DNA from: Linanthus parryae
Taxonomy: Eukaryota; Streptophyta; Magnoliopsida; Ericales; Polemoniaceae
Direction: 5' to 3'
Length of the DNA stretch: 64,000 nucleotides
NCBI GenBank assembly: GCA_023055425.1
Contig: JALGPY010000009.1
Location: 16,929,775-16,993,774 of the forward strand
Translations under genes and position numbers: made by a program
Shown here: positions 11,508-23,174 of the stretch, piece after piece
Layout of the letters: every line of letters starts with the position of its first letter
How positions within the stretch are numbered: the stretch's first letter is position 1
Notes under the pieces: model-generated
What the model was told of the DNA's origin: nothing
Database searches by the model: none
The model's input: the letters and a program-made list of their open reading frames with translations, nothing else

Positions 11508-13721
11508 ATGGCGGAAGGTCAAGGGCAGATTAGCCTCACCACAGAGCAGCTACAAGCTTTGGTAGCTGAAGCTGTAGAGAAAGCATTGGCAGTAACATCT
11601 ATACCGCGTCCGACCTCAATGCCATATAATCGATCAGGGAAAGCAATAATCCACCCATTTGAGGCGGACCTTAAAGGAAGGGAGCCAGCAATTGTGGTGC
11701 CACCAATTCAGGCAGAAACCTTCTGTCTCAAGCTGGGCACAATTCAATTTGCTCAGGACCAGTGCACTTTTGCTGGGACAGACGAGGAAGACCCACATGC
11801 ATTCATTGGGAGATTTCAGAGCCACTGTGGGCTAATCTATTATAGTGGGGTCACTTCCGAATCAATAAAACTGATGCTCTTCCTTCATTGCCTCAAGGGA
11901 GCTGCTATGGATTGGCTGGATTCATTGCCATCCAACTCAATCAAGACATGGGAAGACTGTGCCTCCCAGTTCATGAGTAAATTCTTTCCCATCTCACGCA
12001 TGATTCAGCTGCAGAACGAGATTTGGTCATTCAGGCAAAAGCAACATGAATCCATGGTCAAAGCATGGGAGCGTCTTAACTTATTGCAACGCAAATGCCC
12101 CAACCATGGCATTGCAAAAAGCCAGATCATACGGGTCTTCTATGATGCACTTGGAATGCTTGACAAAGAAAAGATTGATAGAGAAGTTGGGGGCAGTTTC
12201 TTGTTCAAATGTGATGTTGACGGTGCATTTGAGTTGATGAGACGTGTGGTTGAGCAAGAGGAGAGCTGGGATTATGAGTACCAACAAAAAGAACCGGTGA
12301 AGCATAGCTCAGTGGTATATAGCACGATTCAGGTGAATGCGGTAGAGGTAGTGCATGAAGCAAATGTTTTAGAGATGCATCATCAGCAGCCAGTACCACC
12401 ATTAGAGTTGACCGATATGACAGGGATAGTAAAGACGATGGCTCAGCACATGACAGACATGTCCACACAGGTCAGCTCTGTCGAAATTGCACTTCAAGTT
12501 GCTCAAGCAGAAATAAAAGATCTAAAGGAACGACTTGAACAAAGGGCACTGGGTAGCATTGTTGACACATTAGAGGGACATGCTCAAGCCATCACCACTC
12601 GAAGTGGTATTGCACTTACAGATCCTCCATATCCGAGTCATGCCAGAGCGGAAGCCTCAAAGGCGAAGGAACATGAAGTCTTCGATTCTGAGATGACACC
12701 TGTCATGATCCCCCAATCAAAGGGCATGATTCACCAGGATACAGAGAAATCTACCGAGGTACCACTTCCATCTTCTCCTTCTTCTTCAGAACTACCATTT
12801 CCATTACGTACTAGGAAGAAGAAGGATGATTCTGAGGAATACAAGCGCTTTTTGAATGTCTTCTCTAAACTGCATATCAATATCCCATTGATTGAGGCAC
12901 TTCAAAAGATGCCTAATTATGCTCGATTTATTAAAGATGCAGTTCTTGGAAAGAAAGGGGTGGATGAATTTCAGAGAGTAAACTTAAATGAACAGGTTAT
13001 TTCATGTGTTTTGCATGGGTTACCTAAGAAAAAGAAGGATCCAGGTAGCTTTGTCATTGAGGCTACATTGGGTGATTCCTACACTGGAAGAGCTCTCTGT
13101 GATCTGGGAGCGAGCGTGAATTTGATGCCGTTGTCGGTATTCAAAAAGTTAGGTGTGGGGGAGCCCCCGAAAACCTGGATAACACTCCAATTTGCAGACA
13201 AGTCATCCAAGAAAGCATGTGGGATGGTTAAAGATGTGCTAGTGAGGGTCGGAATTCTGATCATTCCGGCTGGTTTTGTTATATTGGATATGCCAGTAGG
13301 TGATGTTCCGCTGATTCTGGGTAGGCCATTCTTGGCAACTGGTCGTACTCTCATTGACGTAGAGAATGGAGAACTAATTATGAGGGTACATGATGACATG
13401 GAGACTTTTCGGGTCTTCAAACCGTCACCCCAGTGTTCATGGGAATATCAACCAGGTGTGCCATTTGCTGTACAAGTGAAGCGCCAAATCCCAGAGTTGT
13501 CGCAAGGGGATCCACCTGACCACTGGGAAAGAAATAAGCCATCAGCGGTGCACGCACATGAAGCAGTGCTTCAAATCCAACACAGGAAAGCTAAGCTGGA
13601 AGCGGCACAATGTACCAGACCACCCTCGTGTGGTGGCAGAGGTAACTGGGTCGGGCCGTCGACCGTAAATTACAAGCGCTTGTTGGGAGGCAACCCAACG
13701 TACTTTTCTGCTTTAGTTTAG
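11508..13721 (+). CDS. Gag-protease polyprotein of element C, pol deleted
   Basis: The frame is uninterrupted. I place the start at ATG 11508 (M-A-E-G-Q-G); an upstream in-frame ATG at 11454 would add only a hydrophobic stretch. A retrotransposon Gag domain spans about residues 95-255 (DPHAFIGRF, AAMDWLDSLP, the RCPNHG block). No CCHC zinc knuckle is seen. The aspartic protease has its active-site DLGAS at 13101-13115 and the ILGRPF flap-side motif near 13315. In an intact relative (D) the protease is followed by RT. Here the frame passes after about 110 codons into the sequence that lies beyond the integrase stop in D, so RT, RNase H and integrase are cleanly missing. The protein could still form particles and process Gag, but not copy or integrate DNA. 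Confidence 0.88.
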   Translation: MAEGQGQISLTTEQLQALVAEAVEKALAVTSIPRPTSMPYNRSGKAIIHPFEADLKGREPAIVVPPIQAETFCLKLGTIQFAQDQCTFAGTDEEDPHAFIGRFQSHCGLIYYSGVTSESIKLMLFLHCLKGAAMDWLDSLPSNSIKTWEDCASQFMSKFFPISRMIQLQNEIWSFRQKQHESMVKAWERLNLLQRKCPNHGIAKSQIIRVFYDALGMLDKEKIDREVGGSFLFKCDVDGAFELMRRVVEQEESWDYEYQQKEPVKHSSVVYSTIQVNAVEVVHEANVLEMHHQQPVPPLELTDMTGIVKTMAQHMTDMSTQVSSVEIALQVAQAEIKDLKERLEQRALGSIVDTLEGHAQAITTRSGIALTDPPYPSHARAEASKAKEHEVFDSEMTPVMIPQSKGMIHQDTEKSTEVPLPSSPSSSELPFPLRTRKKKDDSEEYKRFLNVFSKLHINIPLIEALQKMPNYARFIKDAVLGKKGVDEFQRVNLNEQVISCVLHGLPKKKKDPGSFVIEATLGDSYTGRALCDLGASVNLMPLSVFKKLGVGEPPKTWITLQFADKSSKKACGMVKDVLVRVGILIIPAGFVILDMPVGDVPLILGRPFLATGRTLIDVENGELIMRVHDDMETFRVFKPSPQCSWEYQPGVPFAVQVKRQIPELSQGDPPDHWERNKPSAVHAHEAVLQIQHRKAKLEAAQCTRPPSCGGRGNWVGPSTVNYKRLLGGNPTYFSALV
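13642..13700 (+). promoter_or_regulatory. Conserved post-pol double hairpin (element C)
   Basis: Starts GTAACTGGGTCGGGCC. Hairpin 1 is GGTCG-ggccgt-CGACC; hairpin 2 is GTTGGG-aggcaa-CCCAAC. The same two hairpins lie at 23701-23760 in element D just after the integrase stop. In C the block is retained although everything between protease and here is lost. Confidence 0.65.
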
Positions 13722-15374
13722 AGAGTGTGTTTTAAATACTGTTGTGTGCGTTTTTAATTCTGTTTTGTTATTTGAGGGGTGAGAGAGCGAGAATTTGACA
13801 TTTGAATTGAGTCTCCGCAGGATTACAGGTTATTACGCGATTCGGACTCCCCTACTTGATGCGCACCGACGCGGAGTCCGAACGCAAGAGATGAATTTAT
13901 ACAACGAAAAAGTTGGTGGATTTCGAGTCAAGAGTCGCGTAATAGCATGAATGGATAATGTCCGTGAGTTTCGGGAATTCGCGAATGAGTTCTACGCGAA
14001 TTAAGGGAATTAACGGTGAAAACGGCATACGCATTGGAGTTCGGGAGGTCAAGATGCAAATCTGGAAAAAAAAAAAAAAAAAAAAAAAAAATGAAGCTGG
14101 AGTCAGGGGTGTTCGCACGAACACCCCCTGTGTTCGCAGGAACAAAAGGAAGTCAAAATTTCACTGTTGAATCTTACGAACAAAAAAAACTTGTTCTTGC
14201 GAGCAGTGGTCTTCTTCATTCATCGCCGACCTCCACCAGAACCACCAACACCGCCTCCTCTCGTCCCTCCGACCACCTGAAACGCCGCCTCCTCTCATCC
14301 CTCCGCCGAAGCCCAGCCGTAGGCGGGCCTTGCCAACAGATCTTCCTCCTTCTCCGACGCAAACCCAGTCACCAAGAACACCCACCGATTGGACCTCCTC
14401 TCTCACCGTCGATTGGACCTCCTACCCACCGTTGATTGGACCTCCTCTCTCAGTGCCTTCACCCGACGGCTTTCTCACCACAGACCACCACCATTGATTC
14501 CGACACAGGAGACCAACCCAACACCAACCCAGCCGCCGGCGGCCATTAGAGCCGGCGGATTTCTTCGTCTTGCCCAGAAACCCAACCATCCACTGAATTC
14601 AGAGAGGGATTTGGGACGAATGGAGTGGTGATGTCTGCTGTGTTGTTGGCGGTGAGGGATTTGGGTACTGTGAATCGCTTTCTGGGCTTGTTGTGGCTCG
14701 GTTATGAGGTAGGTGATGATAGGGGGTGATAATGGTGCTCTCAGGTTCTGGGTTCAGGTGGGTTACTGGTCGGGTTTGGTCTAATTTGCAGCGGGGATAA
14801 TTGGGTTAAGGCTGTGCAGGTGGTCTGGTGAAGGTGAAGGCAGTGCTCTGGTCTGGGTTTTGAACGCTGCATTCGTGGGTTTTGTTTCGCTTGCATTTCA
14901 GGTGCGGTGGTGATTGAGATAATGGTGGTTTCGGTGGTCTGTTTTGAATTTGTTAATTGGTGGTGCAGGTGGTGAAATTGGTTGATTTGCAGGTGGGTTC
15001 AATCGGTGTTTAGGCTCTGGGTTGTGGTCGTGGCTGGTTAGGTGTTATTGTTTGGTGGATTTAGGGAGATGGCTGTGGTGGTGAGGCAGTGGTGTTGGTT
15101 GGGATTGAATTGGAGATTGGAGGTTACAGGAGGTTATTTGGAGGTGTTAGTTTGAGTTGTTTCAGGTGGTTAGTTTATTGGTAATGGGGGTTGGAGGAGG
15201 TATTGAATTGTTTGGACTTGAAGGCAGCAGCTTGTTACTCACTTACTTCAAGATAAAGAGTTGGCTTGTGGGACTTGAAGAATGGACTAAGCACGAAACA
15301 CATTATGCTGCAATTTGATCGACATAATGCTCTCTGTCCGAGTTCGAAATTGGATGAAAAGTATGACGCAGACA

Positions 15375-15555
15375 TCGACCCCGGTGTGCTACTTGCACAC
15401 TCGACCGCAAGGGAACTCACATAACGAGTTCGGGGATTCTTCGTTCTCTTTTCGTCAGCAGCAACAGGATCAATCGACCCCGGTGTGTTCCACACACTCG
15501 ACCGCAAGGGAGCTTGCATTGTTCCGCACAATGTTAGCTTGGGGATTGTTCTCGC
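15375..15555 (+). repeat. Two ~100-bp units, each with paired hairpins
   Basis: TCGACCCCGGTGTG begins units at 15375 and 15474. Each forms GTGTG...CACAC followed by TCGACCGCAAGGGA, then a second inverted repeat (GAACTC...GAGTTC in unit 1; ATTGT...ACAAT in unit 2), then GGGGATT. Loops and second stems differ, but the plan is the same. Confidence 0.7.
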
Positions 15556-15876
15556 TATCTCAGTCAGCACCTATCGGATTTCGTCCCCGACCTTGTGTCG
15601 GTTGTGAGTATTCTTCTCTCTCTTTACTTACCGTTTAGGCACATAGTACTTGCTCTAGGATTTTATTTTTAGAATTCTAGGGAATTACTTGAGTACTTGC
15701 TTAATTTCGGTACACACAACTCGTTCACGTGCACGTAGCTTGAATTATCTCTAAATTTAGTGTAGCTACCTTCTTGTGCCGTGACTTTGACTCCGAGTAG
15801 AACCACCGCCCCTCGCATTTGAATGCTCAGTCTTCTTGGTTAATCTCTAAATTCGTTGAGGACAACGAAGCGCTCA

Positions 15877-15887
15877 AGTGTGGGGGG
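15877..15887 (+). promoter_or_regulatory. Internal polypurine-tract-like copy 1 (element C)
   Basis: AGTGTGGGGGG follows the hairpin TCGTTG-AGGA-CAACGA by eight bases. D has the same arrangement after its ORF3. Confidence 0.5.
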
Positions 15888-16543
15888 AGTTTTAGTCTTG
15901 ACTAGCCAGTCAGTGTTTGCATCGCCATGTCTGCATATAGTTGTTCGTGTCGTTTTGTGTCTGTTTATGTGGTCCGTGTCGTGATATTGTGATAGTATAT
16001 CGTATTGTGATTTGTTAGTCGTGTATATACTTGTTTGTGTTTGTGTTTAATTTTGCACGTTTTCTTATTTGAGTCTACCTACCCTATCGACTGTTTTGTG
16101 TAGTTTCGTTCGTGTCGGCTTGCATGTAGTGTAAGAATTATATGAAAAAAAAAATCAAAAATTGAAAAAAAACAAAAATTAAAAAAAAAAAGAGAAAATT
16201 TTGAGAAAAGGGCAATCGAAAGAGGCTAAAATTTGATAAATCGTGAAGTGTGAGGATTTTAAGCATATGGCATGATTTGCGACCGAGAGTGACGACGTGA
16301 GTCTCCCCTAGTAGGTATAGAGAGAATTTCTTTACGGGAGTGCCTACCTATTTTTAACACTTACGTGATTTTCAAACTCAAAGTGTGTGCCTATTTTCTC
16401 ACAAGAGCTGAGCTAGGAGTGAGCTAAACAAGCCAAACATCCATGTGTACGTCTTAGGTAGTCGCCAACCCGCCTCGTAGTGGCACACGAAACAGCTGTG
16501 CGAGGTGTGTATTAGAGCACTCACTGCTTTTAGAACTCACCTT

Positions 16544-16548
16544 GTAGG
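16544..16548 (+). repeat. Target site duplication of element D (left copy)
   Basis: GTAGG adjoins the D LTR and is repeated at 30508-30512. Confidence 0.92.
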
Positions 16549-16941
16549 TGATAACTCCGTTTTCGGAGTTATTTTATGCCTTTTATTTCTACGTTTTGCG
16601 TGCTTATAATGGAGAATTCGTCGTCTTTTGAGTAAATTGAGCTTTAATGTGATAATGTGAGTTCATGTGCATTACTTGTTAAATCCGGGCGTTTCTTTGG
16701 ATTTTTGAGCTTTTATTGTGATATGATCGCGGGTTGTGTTTTCGTGTTGTGATTCGCAGGAAAACAGGGCTTGGAGGATCGTGCGGGATATGGAAGCGAA
16801 CTTCGGAAACAAGGAACTCAAAGACAAGTCAAAAGGAAGAAGAAAGTCAAAGGAAATCAAAGGAAAGTCAATGGAAGAAGGAAGGAAGAGGAAAGTCAAA
16901 GGAAGGAAGAGAAAGTCAAAGAAAATAGGGCTGGAACAGAA

Positions 16942-17120
16942 GTCTTCGTGCGAAGACATTTGTCTTCGTGCGAAGACAAAAGACTTAGCCAAAATTTGGC
17001 TCGGCTGAATTCTCTTCTTAAACATGGTTGCAGTATCTCTGTGAGAAGACCTTCGCACGAAGGGCAGAAGTCTTCGTACGAAGACTCTTCGTGCGAAGAC
17101 AACTGTCTTCGTGCGAAGAG
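16942..17120 (+). repeat. Palindrome array GTCTTCGTGCGAAGAC in LTR D
   Basis: Six copies or variants: 16942-16957, 16962-16977, 17050-17063 (CCTTCGCACGAAGG), 17070-17085, 17087-17098 and 17105-17120. Each is self-complementary around TTCG-N2-CGAA. The array ends 74 bases before the TATA-like motif. A related array stands before ORF3 (24467-24645). Confidence 0.85.
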
Positions 17121-17193
17121 ATCGCTGGAATGTGCAGATTTTTTGGGGCTTTTTCGTAGTTTATCCAAACTTTGTAATATGATTATGGAAACG

Positions 17194-17201
17194 TATTTAA
17201 G
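17194..17201 (+). promoter_or_regulatory. Possible TATA-like element of LTR D
   Basis: TATTTAAG is the best TATA-like string downstream of the palindrome array. It is weak and is not proof of the transcript start. Confidence 0.35.
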
Positions 17202-18063
17202 CCTTTTAGGTCGACTTTTTCAGTAGTTTTTGAGATTAGAGACATCTTTTGGAGATCAAGAAGCCTTTGGGAGAGCTTAGGAGCTTTGGATCATTCGTTT
17301 GGATTCTAAACTCTCGTCTTTTCTTGATTTTTATGTTTAAACTCATTATTCTTGTCGTTGTGATTATGAATATGAGTAGCTAAACACTTTTTGCTGGGAA
17401 TTCTCGTTTGGTGTAGCTAGGGTTTGATCTAAAGTTGATGTTTTGATGATTGTAATGCATGCTCTAGCTTAATCTCACGTGTTTATTCACTATTATGGAT
17501 TATTTACGTTCTTTATTTTATTATCTTTGCGAGTAGCTAACGTAGAGATAAATTCAATTAGTTTTCACGCGGTAACTCCGTGAGAATTAGTCGGTAAATT
17601 GAATAGTCCACCTAGTCGTATCAATGTTTGGTAACTCGGCATCGTTAACTAGGATCGTTAAAGTAGAAACATGGTTTTAATGCATACTTGAAGCTAAATT
17701 AGACTTGGTAACTCGGTAAGTTTAACATCGCTTGATTAATAGTGAATAACACGTGGTTGTTTTACAAATCAAAATATAAATTTAGATCAACCTAGTGAAC
17801 CTAGAGAATTCCCGGTACTTTTCTCTTATTTGATAAAAACCCAAAATTCATTCTTTATTAATCGTGAACTATTTCACTTGGTTAATTGAGAACTTTGCGT
17901 TTATTCTATTAGGATTAGATAAAAACACAACTTGCGACTTGCCCACATAAGGTTTAGAATAGTAATTAATTTAAACAAAGTCCCTTGGGTTCGACAACCC
18001 GGATTTCCGGTTTATTACTACACACGACAGCTGTGCACTTCCAGTTGGAGCGTGTCAAGTTTT

Positions 18064-18081
18064 TGGCGCCGTTGCCGGAGA
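18064..18081 (+). promoter_or_regulatory. Primer binding site, tRNA-Asp type (element D)
   Basis: TGGCGCCGTTGCCGGAGA starts six bases after the LTR and differs by one base from the site of element C. Confidence 0.88.
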
Positions 18082-18194
18082 CTTCGGCTAAATTAGTTAT
18101 AATTCCTAGCCTTAGGGATTTTAATTTATTGTTTATATCCGTTACTCACCTACGTTTTGCGTGTTTCGTGATTTCAGGTTGATTTACACGGTGC

Positions 18195-21100
18195 ATGACC
18201 TGTTCTCGAGACGAGCCTTTGTATCCAACGTTTGAAGACCCGGAATCCTTATTAAAAGCACAGCGTAGAGACAAGAGGAATTCAAGCTCAGTAGTTATGG
18301 ATGAAGAGACGAGAGCTGAGTTTGAGAGAATCCGCAAAGGTATGCAAGATGCGGAAGCAGCTAGAGCTGCAGCTGTAGAGGAGGCTGCAAACAGAGCCGC
18401 GGAAGATGAGGAGGTGAGAGCTCAAATGGCTGAGATGCAGGCAAGGATGGATCGTTTGGCTCCCCCAAATCCACAACCACGTCATGGTGTGGGGGCACAA
18501 GTGGCGAACATCGGTGGAAACAATAATGGGAATAATGGGGAAAACAACAGGCAGAACAATGCTGAGATTGAAGAACGCCCTATGGTGGATTATTTCAGAA
18601 CTACTCCAGCATGTTATCAGCCTACCATTGTCAGGCCTCAGATCAATGCCCAACACTTCGAGTTGCGCCAACATATGATCAATATGGTTCGTGATGAGTG
18701 CGCATTCAACGGAGCTCCAGGAGATGATCCCAATCACCATCTGCTGGTATTTGAGCAAATCACATCAACCCTGCACGATCAACGAGTTCCAGATGAAACA
18801 GTTAAGCTATTACTATTTCCCTTCTCCTTATCTGGAAAAGCCAAGAAGTGGCTTATGGAGCTGCCAGCTGGTAGCATAGTGACATGGGCGGATTGTTGTC
18901 ATGAGTTTCTGAGGAAGTATTTGCCACCATCCAGAGTCGCTCAGCAGATGGCTGAGATTGCAAAATTCACTCTGGATGAAGACAGCTCGTTGGGAGATGC
19001 GTGGAGGAAGTTCAGCCAAATTCTCCGTAGATGTCCGAATCATGGAGAGCCATGGCACAAGCTCTTCCATTATTTCTACACCGCATTAGACAAGGAGACA
19101 GCTGACCAGTTAGATATGCTAGCTGGAGGTAATTTTATGGGACTTGGAGCACAGCGAGCTCAAGATCTGCTGAACAACGCGTCAAAGAGAGAGTCTACAC
19201 GATCTGAAACGCGTAGGTACTCCAAACCGGGGGATACATCCTTAGTCAACAAGATTGAATCGATGGAACAAAAGCTGGAATCCATGACCTCAGCCTTTCA
19301 CGGTATGCATCCTCCAACACAGAAGCCCATGGGTGAATTACTAGCAGATGAAAGCCAGGGATATGATAATAGTGTTGAAGATGTGAATTTTATGCGACAG
19401 CAGCAATGGCCTAACACCTATCATCCCAACAATCGTAATCATCCCAACTTCAGCTATGCCAATCCGAACAGTGGATTATATGCACCCGGTCAGAGACCCA
19501 ATGTTCCATATCAAGCGCAAAGGCAAGTTCCACAACAGCAGGCTCCACAAAAAGAAGAACAAGAGACGAATGCTCTATTGAGAAAGCTCCTAGCTAATCA
19601 AGACAGGATGGAGAGCACGATAGTCTCAATACAAGCCACAATGAAAAGCCACGAGACTCAGATTGGGCAGATCGCCAATCACAATATCAAGCTTCCACCA
19701 GGCATGCTTCCAGCAAATACCATCACTCCTAATGAGCAGCTAAATGCCATCACAACTCGCAATGGCATCACTACTGAGGATCCCCCATATCCTAGCCACG
19801 CGCGAGCTGAGGCGACTAAGGCCACTGAGAAAGCTTTGGATGAAGAGATTCCCGTGCCTACCGTGAGTCCCCAATCAAAGGACACGGTGAGGAAGTCGGA
19901 TGAGAAACAGAAGCCTAGGGAGGAATACAGTGTGCGAGTGCCATACCCGCAAAGATTGAAGAGCCAAGAGGATGCCAAGCATTTCAAGAAGTTTGTGGAT
20001 ATCTTCAAGAAACTGCATATTAATATACCGTTTGCAGAGGCAATTTCACAAATGCCTAAATATGCCAAATTTCTCAAGGACCTCCTTTCTAATCGGAGGC
20101 GCATGGATGACTTTGAAACCGTAACTCTGAATGAGGAGTGTAGCGCAGTTGTGCAAAAGGCGCTACCAAAGAAGATGAAAGATCCGGGCGGTTTCATCAT
20201 TCCTGTTACATTGGGAGACGCATTTCATGGGAGGGCATTATGTGACCTTGGTGCAAGTATTAATTTGATGCCCACGTCGGTTTTTGAGCAACTTGGTGTG
20301 GGAGATCCTAAGCCTACCAGGATGTGCTTGCAGATGGCTGATCGCACAATAAAACGCCCCAGGGGTGTTTTAGAGGATGTATTAGTGAGAGTTGAAGGAC
20401 TCATCTTCCCAGCGGATTTTGTGATCTTGGACATGGAAGCAGACGATGATGTTCCTCTTATTTTGGGCTGTCCATTCCTGGCCACTGGGAGAACTATAAT
20501 TGATGTGGCCAATGGGGAGCTGACTATGCAGATCAATGATGAGAAGGTGGCCTTCAATGTATTTGAGGCTATGAAGTTTCCCGCATACGCGGTGAGCGAG
20601 CAGTGCTTTGGGGTGGAGGCATACACGCTGGACGAGGAGGACGATATTTTGTTGGAGCAACTATATGAGGAGCTTGCTCTCTTTGATTCCAGCGAGAAAG
20701 AACAAGCTTTAGATGTTCATTGGCGTCCACCATTACCCCTCTTTAATGAGGGAAGCAGGAAGATTCTTACTCCTTCTCTTATTACTGCTCCTGTTTTAGA
20801 ATTAAAGCCTTTACCTGTTCATTTGAAATATTTATACTTGGGATCTAATGATACTTTACCCGTGATTGTGTCTGCATGTTTGGACAGGGAACAGGAGGAG
20901 CAGCTTCTCAAGGTATTACAGAAGAGGAAAGCAGCTATGGGATGGACCATAGCAGATATTAAGGGGATCAGCCCCACAGTTTGTCAGCATAAGATCAGGC
21001 TCATGGAAGACAAGAAGCCGGTAGTTCAATTTCAGCGCCGCCTCAACCCTCACATGCAGGAGGTGGTGAAGAAAGAGGTGCTTAAATGGTTGGAAGCAGG

Positions 21101-23174
21101 TATCATCTATCCGATTTCCGATAGCACGTGGACTAGCCCGGTACAATGTGTCCCCAAGAAGGGAGGTATAATTGTGGTGGAAGGGGAAAAAGGTGATCAA
21201 ATTGCCACCCGTACCGTTACTGGGTGGAGAGTTTGCATGGACTACCGCAAACTCAATGATGCCACTTTGAAGGATCATTTTCCCCTCCCATTTGTGGACC
21301 AGATGCTTGATAGGCTGGCGCACCATTCACACTACTGCTTTTTGGATGGATATTCTGGGTATAATCAAATAGCGATTGAGCCAGCTGACCAGGAGAAGAC
21401 GACATTTACGTGTCCATATGGGACTTTTGCATTCAGACGCATGCCCTTTGGGCTATGCAATGCCCCAGCTACGTTTCAGAGGTGTATGATGTCTATCTTC
21501 TCAGACATGATGGAGCAAAATTTTGAAGTCTTCATGGATGATTTTTCGCTTTATGGTGATGGGTTCGAAGACTGTCTCCAGCAGCTAGCTCGGGTACTGG
21601 ACAGATGTATTGACACCAACCTAGTGCTCAACTGGGAGAAGTGCCATTTCATGGTGACCGAGGGAATAGTATTGGGGCACAAGATATCCAGTAAAGGTTT
21701 AGAGGTAGACCGGGCGAAGATTGAGGTGATTGAGAAGCTTCCTTACCCTACGTCTGTCAAAGGGGTACGGAGTTTCTTGGGACATGCAGGTTTCTATCGG
21801 CGCTTCATTAAGGACTTTTCGAAAATCACAAAGCCTTTATCTGGTTTGCTTGAGAAAGATGCCGTGTTTGATTTCAATGAAGACTGCAAGACAGCTTTTG
21901 ATTTGCTCAAGAAAAAGCTGATTAGTTCTCCCATTATAGCCACCCCAGACTGGACCTTACCGTTCGAACTTATGTGTGATGCCAGCGATTACGCGGTGGG
22001 AGCAGTGCTGGGACAGCGGAAAGACAAGGTAGCTCATGTAATTTACTATGCTAGTCGTACTCTTAATACTGCACAGGTTAATTATGCCACCACGGAGAAA
22101 GAGATGTTGGCTATTATCTTCGCATTGGACAAGTTTCGTCCATACCTTGTGGGTTCTCAGGTGACTATTTTCACGGACCATGCAGCCCTCAAATATCTTC
22201 TTGCAAAGAAGGATGCGAAGCCTAGATTGATCCGATGGGTGTTGTTAATGCAAGAGTTTGACATAGTGATAAAGGACAAAAAGGGTGTAGAGAACGTTGT
22301 TGCAGACCATTTGTCACGACTGGATAACGAAAAACAAGAAGATGTGCCAATTAGAGAAGATTTTCCAGATGAACAACTTATGGTAGTGGTAGCAGCTGTG
22401 CCTTGGTTTGCGGATTTGGCAAATTTCAAGGCGCTCAAAATTGTCCCGAAAGACATGTCTTTTCATCAGAAAAAGAAATTTTTTGCAGATGCACGACACT
22501 ATTTCTGGGATGACCCCTATTTGTTTAGGTTGGGAGCTGACAATGTGTTGAGAAGATGCGTAGCTGAGCCAGACACTTTGGACATTCTTAGACACTGCCA
22601 CGAATTGAATTGCGGAGGACATTTTGGCAAAACACGTACTGTGGCAAAGGTATTGCAAAGTGGATTTTACTGGCCTTCTTTACATAAAGATGCTCATCTA
22701 TTTGTACAGCAATGTGATCGATGTCAGAGAACCGGCAATATCTCCAACCGAAACGAGATGCCTCAAAATTTCGTGTTGGAAGTAGAGCCCTTTGATGTCT
22801 GGGGCATCGATTTCATGGGACCATTCCCGTCTTCACTTGGCATTCTTTATATACTGTTAGCTGTGGATTATGTGACCAAGTGGGTGGAGGCAATGGCTTG
22901 CCCCAAAAACGATGGAGCTACTGTAGAGAGATTCGTGCGAAAGAGCATTTTTACACGGTTTGGAACTCCCAGAGCCATAATCAGTGATGAAGGATCGCAT
23001 TTCGTGAATAAAGTCTTTGCCAATGTCTTGAGCAAATATGGGGTAAAGACGCATAAGATATCACTGGCGTATCATCCGCAGTCGAATGGGCAAGCAGAAG
23101 TTTCTAACCGAGAGATAAAAGGGATTCTGGAGAAGACAGTCAACGGGGACGCAAGGATTGGTCTCTGCATTTAG
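18195..23174 (+). CDS. Gag-pol polyprotein of element D (frameshifted near its end)
   Basis: The polyprotein is 1659 residues up to a premature stop. Domains in order: an Ala/Glu-rich helical N-terminus; Gag at about 155-320 (NPNH/RCPNHG region) without a visible zinc knuckle; aspartic protease with DLGAS at residues 684-688; reverse transcriptase from about 955, with FMDDF in place of YxDD (Asp 1115-1116); RNase H from about 1257 (first Asp in CDASDYAVG); integrase with an H-H-C-C zinc finger at about 1466-1515 and the D-D-E triad at about 1539, 1598 and 1635. The codons before the stop lose the family pattern after 23144, and the following frame continues the integrase, so a single-base loss near 23144-23149 is inferred. 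A later in-frame ATG at 18298 (MDEETR) is an alternative start. Confidence 0.93.
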   Translation: MTCSRDEPLYPTFEDPESLLKAQRRDKRNSSSVVMDEETRAEFERIRKGMQDAEAARAAAVEEAANRAAEDEEVRAQMAEMQARMDRLAPPNPQPRHGVGAQVANIGGNNNGNNGENNRQNNAEIEERPMVDYFRTTPACYQPTIVRPQINAQHFELRQHMINMVRDECAFNGAPGDDPNHHLLVFEQITSTLHDQRVPDETVKLLLFPFSLSGKAKKWLMELPAGSIVTWADCCHEFLRKYLPPSRVAQQMAEIAKFTLDEDSSLGDAWRKFSQILRRCPNHGEPWHKLFHYFYTALDKETADQLDMLAGGNFMGLGAQRAQDLLNNASKRESTRSETRRYSKPGDTSLVNKIESMEQKLESMTSAFHGMHPPTQKPMGELLADESQGYDNSVEDVNFMRQQQWPNTYHPNNRNHPNFSYANPNSGLYAPGQRPNVPYQAQRQVPQQQAPQKEEQETNALLRKLLANQDRMESTIVSIQATMKSHETQIGQIANHNIKLPPGMLPANTITPNEQLNAITTRNGITTEDPPYPSHARAEATKATEKALDEEIPVPTVSPQSKDTVRKSDEKQKPREEYSVRVPYPQRLKSQEDAKHFKKFVDIFKKLHINIPFAEAISQMPKYAKFLKDLLSNRRRMDDFETVTLNEECSAVVQKALPKKMKDPGGFIIPVTLGDAFHGRALCDLGASINLMPTSVFEQLGVGDPKPTRMCLQMADRTIKRPRGVLEDVLVRVEGLIFPADFVILDMEADDDVPLILGCPFLATGRTIIDVANGELTMQINDEKVAFNVFEAMKFPAYAVSEQCFGVEAYTLDEEDDILLEQLYEELALFDSSEKEQALDVHWRPPLPLFNEGSRKILTPSLITAPVLELKPLPVHLKYLYLGSNDTLPVIVSACLDREQEEQLLKVLQKRKAAMGWTIADIKGISPTVCQHKIRLMEDKKPVVQFQRRLNPHMQEVVKKEVLKWLEAGIIYPISDSTWTSPVQCVPKKGGIIVVEGEKGDQIATRTVTGWRVCMDYRKLNDATLKDHFPLPFVDQMLDRLAHHSHYCFLDGYSGYNQIAIEPADQEKTTFTCPYGTFAFRRMPFGLCNAPATFQRCMMSIFSDMMEQNFEVFMDDFSLYGDGFEDCLQQLARVLDRCIDTNLVLNWEKCHFMVTEGIVLGHKISSKGLEVDRAKIEVIEKLPYPTSVKGVRSFLGHAGFYRRFIKDFSKITKPLSGLLEKDAVFDFNEDCKTAFDLLKKKLISSPIIATPDWTLPFELMCDASDYAVGAVLGQRKDKVAHVIYYASRTLNTAQVNYATTEKEMLAIIFALDKFRPYLVGSQVTIFTDHAALKYLLAKKDAKPRLIRWVLLMQEFDIVIKDKKGVENVVADHLSRLDNEKQEDVPIREDFPDEQLMVVVAAVPWFADLANFKALKIVPKDMSFHQKKKFFADARHYFWDDPYLFRLGADNVLRRCVAEPDTLDILRHCHELNCGGHFGKTRTVAKVLQSGFYWPSLHKDAHLFVQQCDRCQRTGNISNRNEMPQNFVLEVEPFDVWGIDFMGPFPSSLGILYILLAVDYVTKWVEAMACPKNDGATVERFVRKSIFTRFGTPRAIISDEGSHFVNKVFANVLSKYGVKTHKISLAYHPQSNGQAEVSNREIKGILEKTVNGDARIGLCI

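Larger units (their letters stand above)
13722..16543 (+). other. Element C internal region between gag-protease and the D insertion
   Basis: No coding gene is supported. From left to right: an A tract at 14067-14091; a perfect 22-base palindrome at 14106-14127 centred on TTCGCACGAA; a pyrimidine-rich, 5'-UTR-like stretch at about 14208-14560; a G/T-rich stretch at 14640-15230; two ~100-bp repeated hairpin units at 15375-15555; sequences matching both flanks of D's ORF3 with the ORF itself missing; the hairpin TCGTTGAGGACAACGA at 15853-15868; a polypurine-like copy at 15877-15887; an A-rich block at 16142-16200; and the GTAGTCGCCAACCCGCC block at 16459-16475. Confidence 0.7.
16549..18057 (+). 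repeat. 5' LTR of element D
   Basis: Begins TGATAACTCCGTTTTCGGAG, where ATAACTCCG-TTTT-CGGAGTTAT is a perfect 9-bp hairpin, and ends GGAGCGTGTCA. It carries the palindrome array at 16942-17120 and a TATA-like TATTTAAG at 17194-17201. Short reading frames present identically in both LTR copies reflect LTR identity, not genes. Confidence 0.95.

Noticed and set aside
16942..17120. CRISPR-like or satellite array of palindromes
   Set aside because: Irregular spacing and location in both LTRs and the interior of a retrotransposon; treated as a regulatory or structural module.
16672..17226. Frames in the LTR of D, repeated at 29122-29676
   Set aside because: Their identity follows from LTR identity, and they translate the palindrome array and purine-rich repeats.
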